From positions 3,664,590-3,728,589 of the forward strand of contig CM020619.1 of assembly GCA_009829735.1 (NCBI GenBank): 64,000 nucleotides of DNA. The letters are read 5' to 3'. Source of the stretch: Pyropia yezoensis. Taxonomy: Eukaryota > Rhodophyta > Bangiophyceae > Bangiales > Bangiaceae. The position numbers and the translations under genes were made by a program. Positions within the stretch are counted from its first letter, which is position 1, and every line of letters begins with the position of its first letter. Below are positions 30,888 to 41,800 of the stretch, piece after piece. The notes beneath the pieces are model-generated. The model was not told the origin of the DNA, did not search any database, and worked only from the letters and a program-made list of their open reading frames with translations.

Positions 30888-32571
30888 AGGCACAAAGAAA
30901 AGTCGATCTGGTGAAGCGTCTATTGCACGCAGCTACCTGTAACTTTGTGGAAGTGTTCTTTGGTGTCTTCCGGGCCGTGCATGCTGAAGGGGGTTTCTCA
31001 AAAGAGCATGTACATACGAAGCAGTACGGCTGACGTATCTATTGCGATTTACGTCCTCTTTAAAGTGCGCTTCGGGCTGCCAGTTCTCTCTCTCTCCTGC
31101 ATGGCCTCAAAGTTTTTATAATTAATGGGGCTACTTTATTGAATCATATATTGTATATAAAAACTCAGCTTTTGCGACTGGCGCCCACCCCAGGAGCGAA
31201 AAGCAGAACGGTCGATGCGACAGCGCTGGCGGGCTACAACGACGGTTCCTACCCCTCGTCCCACACGACGCGGTACGGCCTCGTATGCTCTCGCGTCCCG
31301 CTGCCCCATGTATTGAAGCCCCACCCATCCTGGCCTTCCCTTGCGCGCAACTCCGCTGTGTGGGCCGCCGCCTCGTCTGCACCCACGTCCCGCTGCCCTT
31401 TCACATCCCCCCTCCCACCCCCCCTCTACTCCCTGCCCTCCAGGAAGCATGTTCGCCTTTTCATCTGCCGCACCACGCTTTCCCTCTGCTCCCAACCCAA
31501 CCCCCCACATCCCCCCGCCTGTCGCCCCGCCGGGTACTGCGCAGCTTCACAGCGCCCGCCTCCTTCTGGCTGCTCGCCTTCCCCGCGGCCCTCTCCTCCA
31601 GCCCCAACTTTCCGTTCACAAGGACGCTTTGCCACCTCGTCTGTTGCCTTGCCTCTTTTCGCGATCCCCGCGGTTGCCTGGGCTATCCCCTCGCTTTGCG
31701 CTCCGCCTTCTTCCGCCTCCCCCGACATCTCACGCTCCAGGACGCCGTGCTTCCTCGTCTATTCCCGCTTCCCTCTCTCCCTAAGCTTGCCGCTCCCCCC
31801 CACCCCAGGTTGCCTGGCCCAGGCCACCAAAGCGCTGGGTCGCTTTGTCTGCTCTCTCGCAGCGCTATTTACCCTCGCTGCTCTCTCCTCTCCACCTCAT
31901 CCCCGCTTACAGTACACCACGCCACACGATCTATGCTGGATCATGACTTGAATTGTGCTCTTCTTGTATCCATCACCTTTGTAACTCCTCCCGGCTGGCC
32001 GCGCCGGCGGCGCGCACCCAAGCTGCTGGGCTGGTGCCTCCCTGCTGCGCCTGAGGCCGCTGGTCGCCTTTGGCGCCGCTGCACGGCGACGTTCCTGGCG
32101 CTTCCGCCACGGCAGGCGCCCGCCCGTGCGCGGGCCACTCGGCGGTCACCGCTGGCTGTGGTCATGGGCGGGGGGGCGGCAGGCCCCCCTTCTCCTCCTG
32201 TGCGGCCACGCCTACTTGCTGCAGCGGCCTCCCGGTAAAGGCCGCTGCGTCCGCTTCTCCCTCTCCTTCTCCTGCTGCGTGTGGCGTTGGTGGCGAGCGG
32301 CGCGACTCGCGCTCGCCGCAATTCGCCCGCCGACTGCGGCTCGCCGGCCCCAGCAGCTGCGTTCTCCTCTCAGCCTTCCTGCTTTCGCGTGTGGCCCCCA
32401 GCACCCTGTGGGGGCACCAGCGCAGGTGGCGGCGCGACCCTTCGCTGTTCAAGAACGGCGCGGGGGAGCGGTCACCGCCGGACAGACCGGCTCGCAGCGT
32501 CCTTCCTCCTCGCGCTGCTACCGCCGCGCTCGGAGAAGCTCCGCCTCCTGGGTCCTTCGGTAGTTCCGTGA
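30888..32571. other. No supported gene, copy 2
   Basis: Equivalent to 20693-22376: AT-rich patch at ~31035-31185, then pyrimidine-rich sequence without a recognisable ORF. Confidence 0.4.
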
Positions 32572-33294
32572 CACGCTCCGTCGGCTCGCCGGCGCACTAC
32601 GCCTGGTGGAACTACCACCCCTCCCACGCCCACGCCTGGGGCGGATGCCACCAACGCCGCCAGCGACCCTGCACTGCACGCGTGCTTCCAGGATCTGGAG
32701 GCACGCCTGACGCAAACGCAAGCGGACCTGGCGGCGGCGCAAGTAACTATCCCGGGGCTCCATGCCCCCTGTTTCGAAAACCACTCGCGCACACAGCACC
32801 CGAGTTGAGGTGGTGTACAAGGGCTGCCTCCCGTGTCGGAGGAAGCGGAAGAAGTGCAAGTCGCGCACACGCTATCCCTGTTGTGGGGCAATCCCCCCAC
32901 CACGAAACAAGATGATGGTGCGTGGGCCAACAGTATCTTGGTCGGGACGGGGAAGCGAGGCCAAGCCCCGCTGTACCTCCTCTTATCCTCCAGGATCCTC
33001 TCAGAATCTCGCCACTCAGAATCTCCCACCCCAGCACCTGCCCACCGGGCCACACGACAGTCTAGACGAGAAAATGAAGAAATCCCTCAAATCCATGTTG
33101 GATTTACTACTAAGCTAACTATCCCTAACTTGGAGAATATGGACCCAAATGCATGGGGAGAAACGGGTCAGACTAGCTGCTCGCCGTCCCATGTATGGCA
33201 CGTGTTGCCCCCTACCTGGGGGCAATACTGCCACACCCGCCCACTCGTCAGCTGGCTAGGAGGGTCAAGCGGAAGTCTCTACCAAGCACGTTGA
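32572..33294 (+). pseudogene. Decayed ORF with coiled-coil segment, copy 2
   Basis: Same frame and same internal stop as at 22377-23099. The shared stop shows that decay preceded the duplication. Confidence 0.3.
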
Positions 33295-33548
33295 CCTATC
33301 CCTCTGCCGGTCACTACGCTCATATACGGCGCTGCTCGCACCAGTTCTCTCCTCGGTCGCCCACACCGCCCGCTCGTACACCCCCTCGGTGCCCCCGCGT
33401 GCAGGGCAGACCCATACTGCGGCCTCAGCTCCCCTGTCCGCGCGCCCATCCGGCGCGCCCGTCTATCCTCGTGCCCGCCCCAGCGCACCGCCGTGGTGCC
33501 CGTCTAGCTCATCCGCTCCGCTCTTTACGCGCCTTCAGTGCCGCCCGA

Positions 33549-33678
33549 TGGTTGGCCAGATCAGAAAGTGAGAGAGACACGCTCAATGCCCGTTGGTCAA
33601 ATCCCAGGAAGTGAGAGAGACAAGCTCGATGCCCATTGGTCAAATTCCCGAGGAAGCGAGAGACAAGCTCGACGAAGC
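33549..33678. repeat. Three ~43-bp tandem repeats, copy 2
   Basis: Equivalent to 23354-23483. Confidence 0.8.
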
Positions 33679-33771
33679 CACGCAGCCCGACGGGGCGCCC
33701 CCCGCCCCCGCCGTCCCGTTCCCACAGTCGCTTAGTGCCCCGCGGCATGCGGGGCCGCTGCAGGGTGGGAG

Positions 33772-33932
33772 GTGTCAACAGTCGTCCCCTTGACGAGCGT
33801 CCAGCCCCGGTCGGGTCGGCCTCCGTTGACACCCCCAACGTCGGGGGGGCAGTGTCAGCAGCCGTCCCCTTGACGGGCGTCCCGCCACGGTCGGCGTCGG
33901 GCTTCGTTGATACCTCAACGTCAGGGGGAGTA
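33772..33932. repeat. Two 80-bp tandem repeats, copy 2
   Basis: Equivalent to 23577-23737. Confidence 0.75.
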
Positions 33933-34838
33933 AGGGCAGGGTCCTCCCCGCGCGCCAACAGTCTTGGCAAAAATGTCGACCGTTCTCTATGACATTCAAG
34001 GTGCTCGTGTACTTCCAGACATGCACGACATACGTGCTTGTCGACGAGGCCGAGGGGAGTAAGAGGATGGTTTTTTCTTTTCTGAGCCCGTCTGTTTTCG
34101 CGGAGCTACGAGCAAGAGAAGCCAAGGGGGCTGTCAGGAAAGTCCTGGTAATGTCAACCAACTCATGGATCCAATGGAAACACCTGGTCCCCGATCAATC
34201 TGGCCCAGGGGTGCACTGTGACGAAAACAATCATGCTGAGTGTTGGCCGACGACGACCATGGGGCCGCCTGGGTGCTGTTCATAGCAGAGAAAAAGCACC
34301 CTCTGCAGTAGAGAAAACAGCACAACGCAGAGGGTGTCCACGCCAAGGTGTTGATGCTTGGCCAAAAAATGTACAACATCTATCCCCATCTTCTCGTGGT
34401 GGTTTTTATGTCCAAGTCATGTAAGCTTCTCTTACTCGGGCGTTGGAAGTAGCAAAGGAAAATGCGTCCGTCATGAATCTGCCTTCTTGGGGCCGTGAGG
34501 CGTGGTCGACATCTCCGGGACTGCTCGAAATTTGGCCCAGACTGGCTACAGGGTTGCATGATTGCACACAAACCTCTAAAGCGTTCGGATATTAGGGTCT
34601 AATTGCACTTCCGAACCCGAACCGAGTTTGGATAGACTTGTATGTACACTCCTCGAAGTATATGCATTCTTGCAGTTGTACCCAGCATTGTCCTGATTGC
34701 TCAGCCAAGAATTCTCAGTGCTGCGGCGGAGCTGGCCTCGCTGACATAGCTGCACGCCTAGCGCACTATGCGACGTCGCATGCTCGGTGGACTGGACCTC
34801 CAGGACCTGCACACCTCTTGCCCTGAGCGCCTCCAATT
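33933..34838. other. Balanced-GC spacer, nothing recognised, copy 2
   Basis: Equivalent to 23738-24643. Confidence 0.4.
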
Positions 34839-35453
34839 GTGGGCCGCACGGGCCTGCTGATCATAGCCATGAAGGACATCGTCTGGGCGCACGTGACCCG
34901 CGTCGGTAGCACGAAGCGCTGTACGTGCAACAATTGCAGGGCGGAGCTGGGCAGCAACCTTACCCACCTGAAGGAGCATATTGTGGCGCACCGCTGCTCG
35001 GCCAGCAATGACATCAATATTATGATGCTGCAGAAGCTGGAGGAAGGGCGGCTCGATGGCGCCGCCTCGGCGGCAGTTAAGCAGCGCCGGGACAAGAGGG
35101 CGTGCGACAACCTGAGCGTCACTAAGGACGGCGATCAGACCACAGGACTCCCCACCTCCCAAACGATAGGTGCTGGCGCGGGCCCAAAGAGGCTTACATC
35201 AGCCCAGGGCAGTCCGTCACAGTTGCACACACGTGTGAAGTTCTTTGTCACGTGTTTAATCCGCAAGGGCGGCGGGTGGCGAGTCGGTGTGCAACTGGGG
35301 TGTGACCACCACACGCCGTCGCACGAGGGGCGGGGGTGTGTCGCTTGCCTGGCGAGGGACACAGACAGCCGCCGCCCCGGTGGAATGGCCGGTCACGGGT
35401 CGACGCAATCGTCCAGATCTTTAACTCTAGTTCCGAAGAAGACGGCGCCATGA
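34839..35453 (+). pseudogene. BED-type zinc-finger fragment, probable hAT transposon relic, copy 2
   Basis: The same frame as at 24644-25258, with CNNC and THLKEHIVAH intact and a possible start at 34869. It again reads through into the next unit's leader. Confidence 0.6.
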
Positions 35454-35629
35454 AAGAGTTGTCGCCTTTTCAGTTTTGAAATAGACATGTTTGTGGACGT
35501 TGAATTTGCTCAAGTGAGAGTACTACAAAAGCAGGGGTGCTACAAGAACGGCAGGGTCGCCGGCGGCGATACGCTCGTATTGACTAGGGCGTGGACGGGG
35601 CTGTTGCGCCCGACCACTGACGGTCGCCT
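35267..35629. repeat. Leader of tandem unit 3
   Basis: Appears identical to 25072-25434. It provides the 5' flank of NOP16 copy 3. Confidence 0.85.
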
Positions 35630-36640
35630 GCATCCTCCCACCACCCTCACCTGCTCCGCCCCGTCTACTTTGTTTCCAGCCCGCACTCGCTTTTCTTCAC
35701 CCCTTCGCATCTTCACCCCTTATCCTCTTCGGCCGTTTACCCGTTCACCTCTTCACCCCTTCACCCCCTTGCCGCGTCTCCTCTTTTCCTCACCCCGTCG
35801 CCCCGTCTTTTTACCCCTGTCTGGTGCTCCTCCCCTCCCCCCCGCACGTCGCAACCCCCCGTCCCTCTTTGCTCTCAACCATGGGCAAACGCCCCTCCCG
35901 GGGGATGGTCACCAAGACCTCCCTTGGCTCCTCTGCCCGCGCGTCGGCCAAACGGCGGTCCAAGCAGCAGGGCCGCGGGCGCATCCACGCGTCTGCCGTC
36001 GGGGATCCGACGGTGGCCGCCGCGTGGGACAATACCAAGACGGTCAAGGCCAACCTGGCGGGCCTGGGCCTCGCCGCCGACCCCAACGCGGCGGTGGGGA
36101 GTAGCGCCCACCGGCGGCTCGCCACCCCCTCCTCCCGGCCACGCGCGCCAGCGTCTGTAGCGACGGCGGCGGCCAAGCGCAGACAGGGCCGCAGCAGCGG
36201 CGGGGGTGGTGGTGGCGGTGACGGTAACGGTGGCGGTGGCAGTGGCGACGACGGGGGTGAAGGCCGAGAGGGCGGCGGCGCCCCCGCCGTGATGAACCTG
36301 ACGCTCGCCGCCCTGGCCGCCCGTGCCGCCCGCGGGGAGGCCCCCCGCCCCGACCACCCCGCGGCGGGGGAGGTGGCGGTGGTGCGCGCCCTCGTCGCCG
36401 CGCACGGCACCGACTATGCGCGGATGGCGCGGGACACCAAGCGCAACTACCAGCAGCACACCCCGGCGGTGCTGCGTCGGATGGTGGCGCGGGTGGCCAA
36501 GGCGGACGCTGCCGTCGCTGCGGCGGCCGCGGCGGCTGCCAGGGGGGGGGGGGGGGAGGGGCGGCGGTCTAAGCTTCAGCCCGGCTGCGACTGGGCATTG
36601 GGGGCGACGCTCTGCCACAGCTGAGCAACACAGTCCTGTA
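35630..36640. repeat. Truncated third tandem unit, mosaic
   Basis: Matches unit 2 without a difference I can see from 35630 to ~36155. It then carries many substitutions and small indels up to ~36625, and after that is unrelated to units 1 and 2. The change lies inside NOP16. Confidence 0.85.
35881..36624 (+). CDS. NOP16: Ribosome biogenesis protein Nop16-like, copy 3 (diverged tail)
   Basis: 247 residues. The N-terminal ~90 residues equal copy 2. From codon 93 (Ala to Val) the sequence diverges: the Gly/Asp spacer is rebuilt, Glu187 becomes Lys, and the poly-G run near 36543 differs in length, which puts the end in another frame (KLQPGCDWALGATLCHS). Both conserved Nop16 blocks are kept, so it may still work. 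It lacks the terminal palindrome. The HIBCH gene follows in convergent orientation. This copy may be the diverged ancestral paralogue at the right edge of the array. Confidence 0.78.
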   Translation: MGKRPSRGMVTKTSLGSSARASAKRRSKQQGRGRIHASAVGDPTVAAAWDNTKTVKANLAGLGLAADPNAAVGSSAHRRLATPSSRPRAPASVATAAAKRRQGRSSGGGGGGGDGNGGGGSGDDGGEGREGGGAPAVMNLTLAALAARAARGEAPRPDHPAAGEVAVVRALVAAHGTDYARMARDTKRNYQQHTPAVLRRMVARVAKADAAVAAAAAAAARGGGGEGRRSKLQPGCDWALGATLCHS

Positions 36641-36964
36641 GCGTGAGGGGAGGAGAGGAAGCGGTCTATAGAGCGGGGGGGGGGACGGCCCCCCAATGTT
36701 GGACTTTCGCGCGCGGCTGCTGCGCGCACCCCTGCCACGGGCGCATGAAGTGTCGCCAACCGGCGCCAGCGGGCGGTCGCCGCGGCTACTCCGCCACCGC
36801 GCCGGGGAGCGACACAGCATCCCACCCTGTCGTCGGCGCACCCCAAAAGGAAGGGGGTCACCTCCCCCGCGCCCCCCCCCCCCCACCCTCCAGGCTGTTC
36901 GACCCGTCCCCCTTTCACTGCCACGCCTGCCGCCCACCTTCTCTCCCCGTCACGCGCGCTTCAT
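36625..36964. other. Convergent intergenic region between NOP16 copy 3 and HIBCH
   Basis: The sequence is unique (not in units 1 or 2), with short C-runs at ~36877-36890 and ~36990. No ORF shows a recognisable feature. Confidence 0.5.
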
Positions 36965-38527
36965 TCACAACCGGCTGCGGCCAGCCGTCCCCCCCCCGGG
37001 ATGGTCCATATACTTGTCCACCCCCCGGGGCTCCAACTCCAGCGGCGCTACCCCGTCCTTGGCAGTCAGCGGGCGCATAAACGCGGCCACGTCCGCGTCG
37101 GCCACGTCGGCAAGGCGCTCCACCGCCCACCTTGGGGAGCGGTCCTTGTCCACCAGCGCCGCGCGGATGCCCTCCCACACGTCCACCCCTGCCGCACAGC
37201 GGACAGACATGGCGTGCTCCCGCACCAGGCACGAGTGGAGGGACTGGGCGCGGCCCGCCCGCACAGACGCCACCCCCACCTTGACGCTAAAGGGGGACCC
37301 CGCCGCCAGCTGGCCCAGCGTCTCGGCCGCCCAGGTGGCCCGGGAGCCCGCCGCGTCGTCCGTGTCGCCGTCGCCGCCCGCCGCCCAGCCTTCCAGTGTG
37401 GCGACCGTCTCTTCCATCGTGGCGGCGCCAAACGCCTCGTCCATCGCGTCGGCGTGAGGGAAGGCCGCCCGCCGCTGGGCGTCGGCGTCCGCGCCCCCCT
37501 GGCCCGGGGCGGTCGCCTCGGCAAACACAGCGAGCTCCTCCTCCACCGCCGCCCGCCGGGTGGGTGACACGGCCTCTAGGCGGGCGACGAGGTCGGCGAG
37601 CCGACCCGACGGGACGAGGTGGGTGGCGAGGCCCACCGCCACCGCCTGCGCGCCCGTCAGCCGCGCGCCCGTTGCGGCCATCCACTCCCCCGTCCGCCCC
37701 GGCAGGCGGCCGAGAAGGAAGCTGGCGCCGACATCCGGGTGGAGGCCAATGACCGCCTCGGGCATGGCCAGCACCACCCGCTCGGTGGCCACCCGGAAGG
37801 GCGCGTGGACCGACACGCCCACGCCGCCGCCCATGACAATGCCGTCCAGCAGGGCCACCGCCATGACGCCCCCGCCGAGCGTGGCGAGCACATAGTTGAG
37901 CTCGTACTCGGCGCGGAAAAAGGCTTCGGCGGCGGCGAGCCGGGCGGCGGGGTCCCCGCCCCCCCCACCACCCTCCGCGCCCGCTGCGTAGAGCGCCCGC
38001 AAGTCCCCACCAGCACAGTAGGCGCGGCCGGCGCCGCGGAGGAAGACGACGCCCACCCCCGGCGGGGTGGCGGCCTCGTACGCCAGCAGCCGCGAACGAA
38101 GGGCGGTGACCATCGTCGAGTTGAGCGAATTCAGCACCCCCGGCCGGTTGAGCACCAGCGTCCGCGCCGTCGAAGCGGCGGCGGGGCGGCCTTCGAGGAT
38201 CTCCCCCGCGGCGGCGGCGTCAAACATCACCGTCCCGTCGGGGGCGACCGCGAAGCAGGCAGAAGGGACGGGGGGGGGCGGGGGGGGAGGGGCGGAAGCC
38301 GCAGAGCGCATGATCACCCGCGACCGGCCGCCGCCCCGCGCCGCTGCCGCCGCCGCCGCCGCCGCTGCCGCCGAGTGTCCGGGGGGGGGGGCAGCGGCAG
38401 GGGCGCCGACGGCGCCAACCGCGGCCGAGCGGCGCCCGCCCCGCAGGCCCGCCACGTGCGACGGGGGCGCCCAGGCAGATGTGAATGACAGCCGCCGCAC
38501 AAAGCGCAGGGACGGGGTGCGAAACAT
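36965..38527 (-). CDS. HIBCH: 3-hydroxyisobutyryl-CoA hydrolase (enoyl-CoA hydratase/isomerase superfamily), mitochondrial
   Basis: A 520-residue enzyme that hydrolyses 3-hydroxyisobutyryl-CoA in valine breakdown. Crotonase-fold marks are TLVLNRPGVLNSLN (123-136), the oxyanion-hole segments AYCAGGD (169-175) and MGGGVG (232-237), and the acid residues Glu257 (AMPEAVIG) and Asp265 (HPDVG), which are catalytic in HIBCH. The hydrolase-specific C-terminal block is also present (REHAMS...VWEGIRAALVDKDRSPRW). This block separates it from plain enoyl-CoA hydratases, which are ~100 residues shorter. The N-terminus MFRTPSLRFVRRLSF is an arginine-rich amphipathic presequence typical of mitochondrial import, followed by an Ala/Pro-rich linker to ~95. 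The start at 38527 is the ATG that gives this presequence. It is divergently transcribed from the large ORF at 38845. Confidence 0.93.
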   Translation of the reverse strand: MFRTPSLRFVRRLSFTSAWAPPSHVAGLRGGRRSAAVGAVGAPAAAPPPGHSAAAAAAAAAAARGGGRSRVIMRSAASAPPPPPPPVPSACFAVAPDGTVMFDAAAAGEILEGRPAAASTARTLVLNRPGVLNSLNSTMVTALRSRLLAYEAATPPGVGVVFLRGAGRAYCAGGDLRALYAAGAEGGGGGGDPAARLAAAEAFFRAEYELNYVLATLGGGVMAVALLDGIVMGGGVGVSVHAPFRVATERVVLAMPEAVIGLHPDVGASFLLGRLPGRTGEWMAATGARLTGAQAVAVGLATHLVPSGRLADLVARLEAVSPTRRAAVEEELAVFAEATAPGQGGADADAQRRAAFPHADAMDEAFGAATMEETVATLEGWAAGGDGDTDDAAGSRATWAAETLGQLAAGSPFSVKVGVASVRAGRAQSLHSCLVREHAMSVRCAAGVDVWEGIRAALVDKDRSPRWAVERLADVADADVAAFMRPLTAKDGVAPLELEPRGVDKYMDHPGGGTAGRSRL

Positions 38528-38844
38528 GTCGCTGGGTGGGGGTAGGGAAGGAGGGGGGGGGAAACCGGGGGGGGGGGAGGAGGGGGGGGGTGTCGCGTCT
38601 CGGCGGCTCCCGCGGCGGCAACTGGAGCCGAACGCGGACTGGGTGTGATCGGCGAAGGCGCTGCCTTGGTCGCCTTCCCCTCGCACTTTCCCAAGTCCTC
38701 TGCGATTGGAATTTCCCAAGTTCTCTGCGATCGGGTGAAGTATACTGGCGAACCAGCACAACTACTGGGCAAAGCGCAGAGAGGTAAAAGAGAAACAGAG
38801 GGGGCTACAAGAGATCGCGATGGGTTCGCCTGCATCTTCTTCAC
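38528..38844. promoter_or_regulatory. Shared 317-bp divergent promoter region
   Basis: This is the only space between the HIBCH start (-) and the first ATG of the thioredoxin/kinase ORF (+), so it probably drives both genes. It contains GGGAAAGTGCGAGGGG-like and repeated TTTCCCAAGT(C/T)CTCTGCGAT units (~38687-38732, two direct copies on the plus strand). No TATA box is obvious. The true start of the plus-strand gene may lie further in (39130), which would lengthen the region. Confidence 0.5.
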
Positions 38845-41800
38845 GTGGATCTTGCTACGAGGCACACGCACGCCCCGTCCTTTTTCAGGTTTGGCTGTCA
38901 GGCGAGGCGGGCGCGTGTGTGCCCGCCGCTCACGGTGCCGCCCAGACGGCCGCGCCCTCCACCCCCCTCGCGCCGGCCGCCAGCGCGACCTGCGCCTGCG
39001 AGTCGGCCTTTTCATTTTCTCCACGACCAACCACGCGCCACCGCATCCCCCCCCCATCCGCCGCACGCCGCCCGCCACTGCGTGGCCGCCGCTCATGAGC
39101 CGGCCGTCGTCGGCCGCGGCTCTTGCGGCATGGCTGCAGCCGCCGTCCCCTCCGCCCCCACCGTCCCCCCCGCCACTCCCGTCACCCCCGTCACGGCCAC
39201 CCCCGCCGCCCCTGTCACGGCTACCCCCACCATTGCCGCCACCGCCCCCGGCGCCGCCACCTCGCTCGCCGCCGACGCTGCCGCCGTGGCCGGCATCATT
39301 GGCGCCCCAGCACGGCCACGGCCGCCGCCGCCGCCGCCGCCACCGCCTCCGCCGCCACCGTTGCCACCGCCACCGCCGCCGCTGTCGCCGCCCGGCGCGA
39401 CTCTTGTCGGTGGCGCCCCCTCCCCTCGCCGCCTTTTCCTCCTTCCCTTTCAGGGAACCCCTGTTTCCCCTCCTTTCCCCCCCCGCGCCACCTCCCCCCG
39501 CCCCGCCTCGGCCGTTGCCACCGCCGCTGCCGCTGCCGCCGCCGCGACCGGGACCGCCCCTGTCGCGGCGCCCACCGCCGCCGCATTTGGGCATGCGCCA
39601 CGCCGCCGCGGCGACGCCGGTGCTGCCTTTGCGCCGCCCCCCCCCCCCGTGCGCCTGTGGGCGGCCGCCACCCCCTTCCGGGCAGAGTCCGGTCTCGGCA
39701 GTGCCTGCCCCTCTGCTGTTGGCGCCGTTGCCGTCGCGGCCGCGGCCGCCGCAACCACTGCGGGTGCCTCTTCGCCACGCCGACGACGGCGGCGGCGCGC
39801 GGCGGGCCCGGCCGCGGTAGGGCCCGCTCCCCCCTCCAGCGGCCGCTGCCGCTCGCCCCTCTCGGCGCCGGCGCTGCCGTCCCTGCCGCCACCGCTGCCG
39901 CCGCTGCCGCCACCGCCGCCGCCCCCGTCTCTGGGTGCCGGTTGGGGGTCCTCCGCGGGGGCTCCGCCGCCGCCGCCGCCGCCAAGACCACTGCCGTTGC
40001 CACCACCGTCCCCGCCACCGCGGGGGGGTGGGCGACCGGCGTCATCGCCGGCACCAGCGTCGCAGCATCCTTCCTCCCCGTCGACGCTGCCGCCGTCACG
40101 AGGGCGGGGGGAGGGCCCGCGCGGAGTGGCGCGTCGGCGACCGCCACGAGCAGTCGCCCCCACGCCGATAGGGGAGGCGCCCGCCACCGGCGGCTCCCTG
40201 CCACCGCCGCCTCTTCCACCGTCTTTGTCGTCGCCGCCTTTTACTGGTCCGTCCGCCGGCGCACCGCGGGTGCGCGGCGCTATGGGAGCCTCTACGGCAG
40301 CGACGCCGCCGCGGGCCCCGCGGCCGCGGACAACGACAACGACGACGACGGCCGCTCCGGGCTGTCGGCCCCCCGCCCTGGCGGCGGGCGACCCCGCGTC
40401 GGCGCTAACGCCGTCTGCGTCGCTGGTGTCCGAGGCGTCGGTACCCGCGTCGGCCACCGCCGCCACCGCCGCCACCGCCGCCTCGACGGTCACGCCTGCC
40501 GCTCCGGCCGCCACCGCGGCGGCGTCTCCATGCGTGGCTATCCGGGATGGGGGCGCCGACGGGCGGATCTTGTCGTTTTCCGTATTTGCCGCGCGGCGTG
40601 TGCGGGCGGACGGGCTGCTGGGGCGGCGGCCGCTGCCGCCTCCCACAGAGGGGGTGCTGGAGAACGCGTGCGCGCTCTACCTGTTCCGGTTTGACGGGGG
40701 GGTGGATGCCAGCTGCTTGCACAACCTTGTGCGGAGGGACGTGCTGGGCTTTGACGCCTCGGTTGACGAGGGGGGGGCGGCCAGCGGTACGCCGGTCGTC
40801 GGCGTGGCGGATGCGGAGTCGTCGGCGCCTCAGCCGTCGTCGTCGGGTGCGGCAGACCACTCGCCCGACCTACCGGGGGAGGACGCCGAGGTTCTGGCCG
40901 CCCGGTGGGTGTTTGTGGTGGAGGACGCGGTGCACGCCTACTTTAGTACCTGCTGGGACCTGGTGTCAGAGGTGGTGGCGGCCAACTTGCCCAGCTTGGA
41001 GGTGGTCCGGAGGGGCTACCCGCGGCACCGCGCCGGTGGCAGAGGCAGTGGCGGCGGCAGCAGCAGGGGCGGCAGAGACCCTCTGTCGGCACCCCCGTCG
41101 GATCCGTCCTTTGTGTCTGCCGCGTCGTCATCTGGGTCTGACTCGGTGTCGCTGGTGTCGTCTGGGGATAGCTCGGCCACCCTGTCTGATGCGGGGGGGG
41201 ACCCGCAGGTGCTGGCTCTGCCGCCTGACGTGCAGGGCCCTGTGGTGCGTGCCGCTAGCTCTGGCTCGGCGGGTGACGGGCTGACCTGTGGGGGTTCGCC
41301 ACCGCCCCTCCCCTCAGCGGCGGGACCGGCTGGTGCCGCCTCCTCGGCAGAGGCCCATGCGGGCGCTACGGCAGCCGCGGCGGCCATGTCGACGACCCCC
41401 CCCCCACCACCCACGTCGGTGGATGCGGGCAGCGTGGTGGTCATCCGCTCCGAAGCCCACTTTGCGTCGGCGGTTCTTCATTCCCCCCGACCGGTGGTGG
41501 TCAAGTGGTTTGCGCAGTACTGCTCTGAGTGCGCAGCGTTGGCGCCCCACTTTGCGGCGGCGGCCGATAGCCTCGCCGGCCGTGTCACGTTTGCGTCGAT
41601 TGACGGGCCCCTGCTGCCGTCGCTGCGCGTGCGCTTTGGCGTCACCGCCTACCCACAGGTGGCGCTCTTTCACCAGGGCGTCCTCCTCGCGTGGCGTCCG
41701 CGCAACGCGCCGCGGACCGCCGCGTCGTTGGTGGCGTTTGCCTCGACGACCGAGGGCGCGCCCACCGCTGGCTCCGCGCCCGTGCTGGTTAAGGAGGCGG

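Larger units (their letters stand above)
25435..35629. repeat. Tandem 10.2-kb duplication, unit 2
   Basis: The second full copy (10,195 bp). The offset from unit 1 is +10,194 at NOP16, +10,193 within DTD exon 3 and +10,195 from DTD exon 2 onward, so the only length changes I can place are in G-runs. Gene content and order are the same as unit 1. Confidence 0.95.
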
